Below, piece by piece: positions 1 to 7,311 of a stretch of DNA of 64,000 bases; position 1 is the stretch's first letter; each line of letters begins with the position of its first letter. This DNA is from Albitalea sp966211955 (lineage in GTDB: Bacteria; Pseudomonadota; Gammaproteobacteria; Burkholderiales; Burkholderiaceae_C). The translations under genes and the position numbers were made by a program. Below the pieces are notes generated by a model, which worked only from the letters and a program-made list of their open reading frames with translations, had not been told where the DNA came from and searched no databases. Location: the NCBI GenBank assembly GCA_966211955.1, contig CBIHOF010000013.1, forward strand, positions 1-64,000. The letters run 5' to 3'.

Positions 1-134
1 CCACCGTTGTTGCCACCGTTCGTGCCCGAGGTGTCGCCGCCGGTGCCACCACTGGCGCCGCTACCGCCACCACAGCCGGCCACGAGGCTGCCGAGCAGCA
101 CCGAAAGGACGATGAGTTGTTTGCTGTTCATCAT
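1..134 (-). CDS. Secreted lipoprotein, N-terminal fragment (cut by window edge)
   Basis: Only the first ~45 codons are present. They begin with two adjacent ATG codons (134 and 131) and encode a short lipoprotein signal peptide ending in a lipobox (LVAGC). A Gly/Ser/Thr/Asn-rich linker follows (CGGGSGASGGTGG...), of the kind that tethers secreted glycoside hydrolases or carbohydrate-binding proteins to the outer membrane. The gene starts 22 nt after the GH29 stop on the same strand, so it is probably the next gene of the polysaccharide operon. The catalytic or binding domain lies outside the window, so function cannot be stated. Confidence 0.7.
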   Translation of the reverse strand, partial: MMNSKQLIVLSVLLGSLVAGCGGGSGASGGTGGDTSGTNGGNNG

Positions 135-156
135 GGAGCTCCAAGAAGGAATCGGT

Positions 157-2484
157 TCATTCGCGGTCCGCGGGGATCACGGAGAGTTCGGCGGCACTGG
201 TCCAGCCGTTGCGCCACACCTCGTCCAGCGCGGTGAAGCGGAAGTAGCGCGCCTTCACCGGCGCGAAGTGCACTTCCTGCAGGTCGGGGTTGTTGCGCAC
301 GTTGGCGAAGGTGCCGCGCTCGACGGCGGCGGTCCACGTCACGCCGTCCTCGCTGGTCTCGAAGCGGTAGTTCTCGGCCGTGCCATTGAGCAGGCCGTCC
401 TGTCGCGGCAGGTACACGAAGCCGGCGATGCGATGCACCTGGCCCATGTCGATGGCGATCACGTGCGGCAGCTTCAGGTCCGCGCTCCAGCGGGTGTGCC
501 AGTAGGTGTTCGAATCACCGTCGATGGCGAGCGCCGCGCCGTTGTTGCCTCGCTCGATTTCCTCGCTGTCCACCGACAGCACCTTCCAGCCGCGCGGCGA
601 CAGGCCGGCGAAGTTGCGCGTGCCGACCACGCCCAGCCGCCCATCCGGCATCACGCGCGCGGCCTTGACGACGCCGCTCATCGCCAGTGCCAGCGGCGCG
701 GTGTACACGGGCGAGTTCGCGGTCGGTACGGAGCCGTCGGTGGTGAAGACGATCTTCCCGCCCGCCGGGTGGCTGATGCCCACCGTGCCGTCGGCGCCGC
801 GGTCGGCAATGGCCGGCGGCAGCATCTCGACCGATTGCTTGTACAGCCCTACCTCGGCCAGCGTGGGCTCGGCGCGTGACGCGGTGATGCGCACGCGCAC
901 GCGATCGGTGGTCACCGGCGATTGCAGGCGGATGAGCCTGCGGTGGCCCACGGTGGTGAGCGAGTCGGAGTTGATTTGCTGGGCCGCTACCCAGCCCGAG
1001 CCGTTCCAGGTCTCGATGGCGAAGGCTTCGATGCGCTGCCCGCGGCGGTCGACCGCTTCCTGCAGCGAGACCACGTCGAAGCTCACCGGCTTGGGCAGCG
1101 TGAGCGTCAGCGTGCCGCCGTTGTGGCCTGGCGCCGCTTCCCACCAGGTGTCGAGCGAGCCGTCGAGCACGGCCGCCGCGCCGCGCTTTGGCGCGGCATG
1201 GTCGGCCGACACCTTGGCGCCGGCGGCGAGGTTGCGCGCGAAGGTGTCGCGCACGATCTCGGCCATCTGGCCCAGCGCCGTGACCTGGTCGTCAGGCACC
1301 AGCCCGCGGTTGTCGGGCGAGAGATTGAGGATCAGGTTGCCATTGCGCCCGATGGACGCGTAGTAGATGTCCACCAGCTGCGTCACCGGGCGCGGCCGCT
1401 TGCTGCGCGCCCAGAACCACTGGCCGTTGCCGAGGATGGTGACGTTGGTCTCGGCCGGGTACCACCACAGGTGCGACCCCGGCTTGAGCTGCGCACGGCT
1501 TGCGAGATCGCCGCCTTGCATGTCGGGCCAGATGAACTCGCCGGGCGCCTTGGGCAGCGGGATCACGCTCCATTCGGTGGTGCGGCCGTAGCCGCTTTCC
1601 GAACCCACCCAGCGCACGTCAGGCCCCTTGCCCATGATCACGGCCTTGGGCTGCAGCTTGCGGATCAGGTCGTACCAGGCCGCGTAGTCGTAGGTCTGCG
1701 TCACGCTCGGGTCGGGGTTCGCGCCGTCGAACCACACCTCGTGCACCGGGCCGTATTCGGTGAGCAGCTCATAGAGCTGGTTGAGGAAGTAGCGGTTGTA
1801 GTCGTCGACCTCGTAGCTGTAGGTCTTGAAGCCCGGCGTCGGCGCGCGGCCCTTCGACGGATCGCTCTTGAAACTCGCCGGGTCGGTCGGTATGGTGGAC
1901 TTCAGCGCCGCGCTGCCGTTGCCGTAGTAGCCGGCCGGGTTCTTCGGGTTGGTCTTGAGCTGGTAAAGATCGGCCGGCGACAGGTAGATGCCCAGCTTCA
2001 CGCCGGCTTGGCGCGCTGCGTCAGAGACCTCGCGCACCAGGTCGCCCTTGCCGCCGCGCCAGGGGCTCGCGGCCGACGAATGCGCGGTATAGCGGGTGGG
2101 CCACATCGAGAAGCCGTCGTGATGCTTCGCGACCAGCACGAGCATCTTGCCGTCGAGCTGTTTCACCGCGCGCAGCCACTGCGTCGCATCGAGTGCGGTG
2201 GGGTTGAAGATGGACGGTTCCTCCTTGCCGTTGCCCCACTCCACTTCGTTGAAGGTGTTCACGCCGAAGTGCAGGAAGAAGGTGCGCTCCAGCCGCATCC
2301 ATTCCGACTGGTTCGGCCGCGGCAGCACCTTGGCCGCCTTCTCGGCGATGACGGCATCGGAGTCGCCCGGCGCGATCACATGCTCGGTGGCGTAGGGAAT
2401 CGGCGGCGCCCCCGCCGCAAGGGCAGCGGCGCCGGCGAGCACGAGCCCGCAGACCAGATCTTTCAGCACTCGTGCTTTCATCAT
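157..2484 (-). CDS. GH29 alpha-L-fucosidase with carbohydrate-binding C-terminus
   Basis: Retaining exo-alpha-L-fucosidase that would remove terminal fucose from oligosaccharides or xyloglucan side chains, exported by a Sec signal peptide (about residues 1-25, ending AAALAAGA). The catalytic domain fills the first ~450 residues. It contains the GH29 hallmark HHDGF, preceded by the NTFNEVEWGNG block, and the likely nucleophile Asp in EVWFDGANPD. After it come a discoidin-like region, a chitobiase-type beta-sandwich (FTTDGSVPT) and a C-terminal F5/8-type C (CBM32-like) domain containing AIDGDSNTYWHTRW. At 775 residues it is longer than a minimal GH29 because of these modules. The start is placed at ATG 2484 (ATG 2481 is also possible); an AAGG lies just upstream, while the further in-frame TTG is less likely. 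It lies 7-10 nt downstream of the GH9 gene, in the same operon. Confidence 0.93.
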   Translation of the reverse strand: MMKARVLKDLVCGLVLAGAAALAAGAPPIPYATEHVIAPGDSDAVIAEKAAKVLPRPNQSEWMRLERTFFLHFGVNTFNEVEWGNGKEEPSIFNPTALDATQWLRAVKQLDGKMLVLVAKHHDGFSMWPTRYTAHSSAASPWRGGKGDLVREVSDAARQAGVKLGIYLSPADLYQLKTNPKNPAGYYGNGSAALKSTIPTDPASFKSDPSKGRAPTPGFKTYSYEVDDYNRYFLNQLYELLTEYGPVHEVWFDGANPDPSVTQTYDYAAWYDLIRKLQPKAVIMGKGPDVRWVGSESGYGRTTEWSVIPLPKAPGEFIWPDMQGGDLASRAQLKPGSHLWWYPAETNVTILGNGQWFWARSKRPRPVTQLVDIYYASIGRNGNLILNLSPDNRGLVPDDQVTALGQMAEIVRDTFARNLAAGAKVSADHAAPKRGAAAVLDGSLDTWWEAAPGHNGGTLTLTLPKPVSFDVVSLQEAVDRRGQRIEAFAIETWNGSGWVAAQQINSDSLTTVGHRRLIRLQSPVTTDRVRVRITASRAEPTLAEVGLYKQSVEMLPPAIADRGADGTVGISHPAGGKIVFTTDGSVPTANSPVYTAPLALAMSGVVKAARVMPDGRLGVVGTRNFAGLSPRGWKVLSVDSEEIERGNNGAALAIDGDSNTYWHTRWSADLKLPHVIAIDMGQVHRIAGFVYLPRQDGLLNGTAENYRFETSEDGVTWTAAVERGTFANVRNNPDLQEVHFAPVKARYFRFTALDEVWRNGWTSAAELSVIPADRE

Positions 2485-2494
2485 CAACCTTGCA

Positions 2495-4693
2495 TCACTT
2501 CACGAAACGGGCCAGCAGGCGGAGGTACGCCACTTGGTAGCCGTTGGACGGCTCGGCGATCGACCAGGAGTTCAGCGGCCAGCCGGTGTTGAAGTCGAGG
2601 TAGGACTTCGCCCCGGGTTGGCCGTAGGGCGGCGTCGGCCGGCTCGAGCCGCATCCAGAAGGAGGATTGCTGCCATTGCATGAGCCATCCCAGTCCCACT
2701 GGTTGCCGGCCGGGCCGCCGACCAGGTAGCCCGGTGCGGGGCCGTAGAGCGAGGTCTTCGCGTCATCCCACTTGGTGCCGTCGAAGTACCAGGTGTGCCA
2801 GAGCTGGTTGACGGAATTCTCGGCACCGAAGCTGTACATGTTGGAGAGATAGACCTTGCTCAACGGGTTCACGCCGTGCAGGTAGTGCAGGTAGTCGAGC
2901 GCGGCGTTGGCCACCTGGTCGGCCGTGTGGGTGCTGATGCCGTAGTACCCCTCCTCCGTGAACAGCGTGCCCGCGTTGGCCTTGGTGCTGTTGCTGGCCC
3001 AGGTGTAGGTGCCGATCTTGGCGCGGTACGCGTCCCGCTGCGACTCGACGGCGCCCCAGTTGTCGTAGTCGGAGCGGTTCATCAGCTCCACGTATTTCTG
3101 GCGGATCGCATTCACCGTGCCGGTGGTCGCGCCGGGCAGCGACGCGTAGTACAGCAGGGGGCGCGCATCGCCGGCACTGAACCCCGACAGGGACCAATTC
3201 GGCGGGAACATCTGACCCATGGTGTAGTGCTGATCGACATAGTCGCGGTAGGCGCTGTTGCCCGTGAGGGCGAACAGCTTGATGGCCGCGCCCATGCGCA
3301 GATTGATGCGCCCGTTGTCGTCGGTTTCCTGCTGGCCGACACCGAGGCCCTGGGTCCCGTTCGCGGAAGAGTTGTTCTGGAAGACGACGCTGGGGTGGGC
3401 CACTGCCCAGTTGTAGGCATTGATGGCGCGCTGCTGCAGGTCCGCCACATAGCTGGTCAGCGACGAATTGTTCAGGCTGCCCAGGACCTTGGCGCCATGC
3501 GCAAAGGCCGCGGCTGCGGCCAGCGTGGCGGAGGTGCTGGCGTCGCCGTAGTAGCTGGGGCCGGTGTCGGCCGACGGCGGGCTGGCGCCCCCGACGCCGA
3601 CGATCGACAGCACCGAGCCATCGCTGTTCTGCAGGCGTTTCAGGTAGTCCAGGCCCCACTTCGCTTCGTCGAGGATGTCCGGAATGCCGTTGTACGACTC
3701 GGGGATGTTGAAGTCGTCGGTGAACACCGTGGGGTTCTGGAGGTAGACGTCCAGCAGTTCCTGGGTGTAGCCGGCCTCCCAGCTGGTGTACTTGTTGAAG
3801 TCACCGGCGTCGGCCCAGCCGCCGCGCAGGTCGCGCGCGGTGGAGGCGTTGTTCTTGTCGAGGAACCGCCGCGCTTGCGGATCCTGCCCGGCGCCGAGGT
3901 TGCTGGCGCCGTCGGCCCAGTTGGCTCCGGCATTGGCCACGCTCTTGGCTTGGCCCAGGCGCTGGTAATAGAACATCCGCACGGCCTGGATCAGCACGTT
4001 GCGGTAGGGGTTGTCGCCGATCTCGAAGCGTGCCGATCTCTGGTGGTCGTTGCCGCTGTCCACGATCTCGTAGGTGCCCGGGGTGGTGACGCTGCTGAAG
4101 TCGAAGTACCACACCTGGTCGCCCGACGCAGGGTCGGTGGCTCGGCTGTTCCATTCGGTAGGCCACCAGCTGTACACGGTCGCACCCGTGGCCGAGTTCA
4201 CCACGCTGAGCTGCTGCGGCCAGAAGCTCTGGTTGCTGTCGTAGCCGACCTTGGGCGTGCGCAACACCGCCACCTTCTTCGCGTTGGTCTGGTAGCCGAA
4301 CTGGTCGACCATGATGAACTTGCCGGCATTGGCGGCCATCGCCGGCCAGACGGTGAAGCTGAACTGCTGCGTCGTCCTGGCGCCGCAGCTGTTGGTGTAG
4401 GTGGCCGTGGCCGTGCAGGTGCTTGCGGTGGTGCCGCCGTTGGTGAGCTTGATGGTCTGCTCGCGCGAAGAACCCGAGGTGCCGCATCCGCTCCACGACC
4501 AGGTGCCGGCGAACGGCTGCGGCCCGAGCACGACGGTCGAACCCGTGTTCAGCGAGGCCGAGGACTTCATCGCCCACGCGGTGGTGCCGTTGACGTTGAG
4601 ATAGGGGGTGACAGCACTGGGCTGGCAGGTCTGCGCCCATGCCGGTGCGCTCAGTGCGACCAGCGAAAGCAATACGCTTTTCTTGAGTTTCAA
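2495..4693 (-). CDS. GH9 endoglucanase with N-terminal Ig-like domain
   Basis: Secreted inverting beta-1,4-glucanase (cellulase or xyloglucanase type). A signal peptide (about 1-20, ending APAWAQ) is followed by a Cys-containing Ser/Thr-rich domain, then a CelD-type Ig-like domain beginning near FIMVDQFGYQTNAKKVAVL. The (alpha/alpha)6 catalytic domain begins near residue 230. Visible GH9 signatures are GGWADAGDFNKYTSW (catalytic Asp pair), the HGVNPLSKVYLSN segment and the C-terminal WSIAEPSNGY carrying the general-acid Glu. Length, 732 residues, is normal for a modular GH9. The start is TTG at 4693, chosen because GGAG sits 7 nt upstream and the signal peptide begins directly there (MKLKKS). 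A 116-nt spacer with a strong hairpin separates it from the upstream GH95 gene. Confidence 0.93.
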   Translation of the reverse strand: MKLKKSVLLSLVALSAPAWAQTCQPSAVTPYLNVNGTTAWAMKSSASLNTGSTVVLGPQPFAGTWSWSGCGTSGSSREQTIKLTNGGTTASTCTATATYTNSCGARTTQQFSFTVWPAMAANAGKFIMVDQFGYQTNAKKVAVLRTPKVGYDSNQSFWPQQLSVVNSATGATVYSWWPTEWNSRATDPASGDQVWYFDFSSVTTPGTYEIVDSGNDHQRSARFEIGDNPYRNVLIQAVRMFYYQRLGQAKSVANAGANWADGASNLGAGQDPQARRFLDKNNASTARDLRGGWADAGDFNKYTSWEAGYTQELLDVYLQNPTVFTDDFNIPESYNGIPDILDEAKWGLDYLKRLQNSDGSVLSIVGVGGASPPSADTGPSYYGDASTSATLAAAAAFAHGAKVLGSLNNSSLTSYVADLQQRAINAYNWAVAHPSVVFQNNSSANGTQGLGVGQQETDDNGRINLRMGAAIKLFALTGNSAYRDYVDQHYTMGQMFPPNWSLSGFSAGDARPLLYYASLPGATTGTVNAIRQKYVELMNRSDYDNWGAVESQRDAYRAKIGTYTWASNSTKANAGTLFTEEGYYGISTHTADQVANAALDYLHYLHGVNPLSKVYLSNMYSFGAENSVNQLWHTWYFDGTKWDDAKTSLYGPAPGYLVGGPAGNQWDWDGSCNGSNPPSGCGSSRPTPPYGQPGAKSYLDFNTGWPLNSWSIAEPSNGYQVAYLRLLARFVK

Positions 4694-4769
4694 ATTTGTC
4701 TCCGTCGATTGTCTTGTGCGAACAGGCCGGACTCGTCACGAGCCCCCGACGCAACGCCCCGGGGGAAGC

Positions 4770-4802
4770 GCGGCTTCAACGGCCAGCCGTCGTTGAAGCC
4801 GC
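4770..4802. other. Intercistronic 12-bp perfect hairpin
   Basis: Arms 4770-4781 (GCGGCTTCAACG) and 4791-4802 (CGTTGAAGCCGC) are perfectly complementary across a 9-nt loop. The hairpin lies in the 116-nt gap between the GH95 stop and the GH9 TTG start. No U-run follows on the minus strand, so it does not look like a classical intrinsic terminator. An mRNA-processing or stability element, or a partial attenuator, is more likely (inference). Confidence 0.6.
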
Positions 4803-4809
4803 CGGGATC

Positions 4810-7305
4810 TCAAGCTGAAGCAGTTCCCCCCGTGCTCGTGCCGTTCATTGCGGCAGCGTTGATGTCTGCGAAACCCTTGTGGTCCAGGCGGACGCTGAAC
4901 GCGCGGCCGAGATGGCGCAGTTGCACCGCCTGGCCGCGCCGGCCGCGAAGGGCCAGGCGCGTCGGCCGGCCGTCGGCCCAGGTGAGGTCGAGCTCGATGC
5001 CGCCGCGCACGCGCACGCCGCGCACGGCGCCCTGCCCCCACGCCCGCGGCAGCGCCGGCAGCAGGTGGACTTCTCCGCCCCATGACTGGACGATCATTTC
5101 CAGGATGCCGGCCGCGCCGCCAAAGTTGCCATCGATCTGGAACGGCGGATGCGAATCGAACATGTTCGGATAGGTGCGCACCGGCCCCAGCAGGCCCTGC
5201 AGGATCGAATGCGCACGCTCGCCATCGCCCAGCCGCGCCCACAGCGCGATACGCCACGCGGTGGCCCAGCCGGTGGACTGGTCGCCGCGCGTGTTCAGCG
5301 TCACCTTGGCCGCCTGCGCCAGCGCCGGCGTGTCGCGCAGGTTGATCTGCCCGCTCGGGTACACCGCGTACAGGTGCGACACGTGCCGGTGCCGTTGGTC
5401 GGGCGCGCTCGCGTCCCAGTCCTCCAGCCACTCCTGCAGCTGGCCCTGCGCGCCGACGCGGTCGACCGCCAGGCGCCCGCGTGCCAGGCGCAGCGCCTCC
5501 TCGAACGTGGCGTCGCCCTCCTTCAGCAGCGTGTGCGCCTGCAAGGTATGGCCGAACAGGTCGCGCACGATCTGGCGGTCCATCGCGGGGCCAGCACACA
5601 GCGCTGCGCCCGGATGGTGTTCGTTCTCGGGCGACACCGACGGCGAGGTGACCAGGCCGCGGCCCTTGCGGTCATCGACCAGCGTGTCGAGGAAGAACAG
5701 TGAGGCGCCCTTGAGCAGCGGGTAGAGCCGACGCAGCAGCACGGGGTCGGGGTGGTACTCATGGTGGTCCCACAAGGTGTTGCACAGCCACGCGCCGCCG
5801 CAGGGCCAGATGCCGCACAGCGCGTTGTCCACCGGCGCGGCCGCACGCCACAGGTCGGTGTTGTGGTGCGCGACCCAGCCGCGCGCGCCATAGCAAATGC
5901 GCGCGGTGCGCTCGCCGTGGACCGACAGCTGCTCCACCATGCGCAGCACCGGCTCCATGCACTCGCCGAGATTGGCCGGCCCCGCGGGCCAGTAGTTCAT
6001 CTCGGTGTTGATGTTGATCGTGTACTTGCCGCCCCAGGGCGGATAGTCGCCCTCGTTCCAGCGGCCCTGCAGGTTGGCCGGCTCGCTGCCCGGGCGCGAT
6101 GAGGACAGCAGCAGGTAGCGCGCGTACTGCACGTACAGCGCGGCCAGCTCGGGCTGCAGCTCGGTGGAGGCTGCATGGATGCGCTCGTTGGTCGGACGCT
6201 GGCCGGCGGACTGCGCCATGTCCGCGCCGAGCCGGATGGCCATGCGCCGGAACAGCGGCTGGTGCGCCTGCAGGTGGCGCTTCTTCAACAGCGCCAGCGA
6301 TTTTCGCGCGGCGGCTTCGGTGCGGCTGCGCACCGCGGCCACCGGATCGCCGCTCACGTCGGTGGGGCTCACGAAGCTCGTGGCGCCTGCGATCAAAAGC
6401 GTCAGCGTTCGCGCGCCGCGCACCTCCATCCGGTCGCCCACCGCGGCAACGCGGCCGTCGCTCATGGCCTGGATGCGCAGCGCGAAACGCAGCCCAGACT
6501 CGATGCCCGCATCGCCGATGTTGCGGCCCTGGATCAGCAGCGCACTCGCACCGTCCGCAGACAGCGCCAGCGTGGCCGGGCGTTCGGCTTTGCGCAATGG
6601 CTCGTGGTGGTCCCACTCGGCGCCGGCCAGCATGAACGCGCCGTGCGCATCGGCCTTCATGCCGAAGTTGATGTCCTTCTTCGAATGGCGGTAGCCGATG
6701 TCCAGGTCGAAGCTGCCGCCCTGCGCTTCGAGGCGCACCACCAGCACCTGGTCGGGTTCGCTGCAGAACACCTCGCGCCGATGTCGCACCGCGCCGTCGG
6801 TGAAGCGGGTCACCGCAAGCGCGCTGTCCAGGTCCAGCCAGCGGCGGTAGCTGGCTGCGCCTGACAGGCCCTTCATCTCCAGGAACAGGTCGCCGGCCGT
6901 GCCGTAGGGCATCTGCGCGATGGGCTGCGCCATCAGCGACTTCGTCGCCAGCTCCTGCGCCTCGATGAAGCGGCCTTCGTCGATGAGCGCGCGCACGCGC
7001 GGCAGCGCTTCGAGCGCGGCCGGGTTGTCGGGGTTGTACGGGCCGCCGCCGAACAGCGTGTCGATGTTCAGCTGCAGGCGCTCCTGCGCCGGGCGGCCGA
7101 ACACCATGGCGCCCAGGCGCCCGTTGCCCACCGGCAGCGCCTCGACCCAAGGGCCGGCCGGCTTTTCGTACCACAGCGACAGGTCCTGCCGCTCTTCGCG
7201 CTCGGCCACCCGAAGCCTGGCGTGCGCAAGGCCCGGCAGCGCGAGGGCCAGGCCGGCCGTTGCGATGAAACGGCGCCGTGCGCGGGAGGGAGTGGTGGAC
7301 GTCAT
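4810..7305 (-). CDS. GH95 alpha-L-fucosidase (Tat-exported)
   Basis: Inverting alpha-1,2-L-fucosidase family, typical of removing fucose from the galactosyl side chains of xyloglucan. The N-terminus has a twin-arginine signal (SRARRRFIATAG followed by a hydrophobic stretch). An N-terminal beta-domain begins with the family signature WYEKPAGPWVEALPVGNGRL. The (alpha/alpha)6 domain follows, with NINTEMNYWPAGPANLGEC, the WLEDWD segment and HRHVSHLYAVYPS, all characteristic GH95 blocks. At 831 residues it has the usual family length. It starts 6 nt after the GH3 stop, so the two are probably cotranslated. Together with the GH29 gene it gives the locus two unrelated fucosidases. Confidence 0.93.
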   Translation of the reverse strand: MTSTTPSRARRRFIATAGLALALPGLAHARLRVAEREERQDLSLWYEKPAGPWVEALPVGNGRLGAMVFGRPAQERLQLNIDTLFGGGPYNPDNPAALEALPRVRALIDEGRFIEAQELATKSLMAQPIAQMPYGTAGDLFLEMKGLSGAASYRRWLDLDSALAVTRFTDGAVRHRREVFCSEPDQVLVVRLEAQGGSFDLDIGYRHSKKDINFGMKADAHGAFMLAGAEWDHHEPLRKAERPATLALSADGASALLIQGRNIGDAGIESGLRFALRIQAMSDGRVAAVGDRMEVRGARTLTLLIAGATSFVSPTDVSGDPVAAVRSRTEAAARKSLALLKKRHLQAHQPLFRRMAIRLGADMAQSAGQRPTNERIHAASTELQPELAALYVQYARYLLLSSSRPGSEPANLQGRWNEGDYPPWGGKYTININTEMNYWPAGPANLGECMEPVLRMVEQLSVHGERTARICYGARGWVAHHNTDLWRAAAPVDNALCGIWPCGGAWLCNTLWDHHEYHPDPVLLRRLYPLLKGASLFFLDTLVDDRKGRGLVTSPSVSPENEHHPGAALCAGPAMDRQIVRDLFGHTLQAHTLLKEGDATFEEALRLARGRLAVDRVGAQGQLQEWLEDWDASAPDQRHRHVSHLYAVYPSGQINLRDTPALAQAAKVTLNTRGDQSTGWATAWRIALWARLGDGERAHSILQGLLGPVRTYPNMFDSHPPFQIDGNFGGAAGILEMIVQSWGGEVHLLPALPRAWGQGAVRGVRVRGGIELDLTWADGRPTRLALRGRRGQAVQLRHLGRAFSVRLDHKGFADINAAAMNGTSTGGTASA

Positions 7306-7311
7306 CGTCCG

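Noticed and set aside
2795..5173. 792-codon plus-strand frame across the GH9 gene
   Set aside because: Antisense to clear GH9 motifs; low-complexity Val/Gly/Arg composition.
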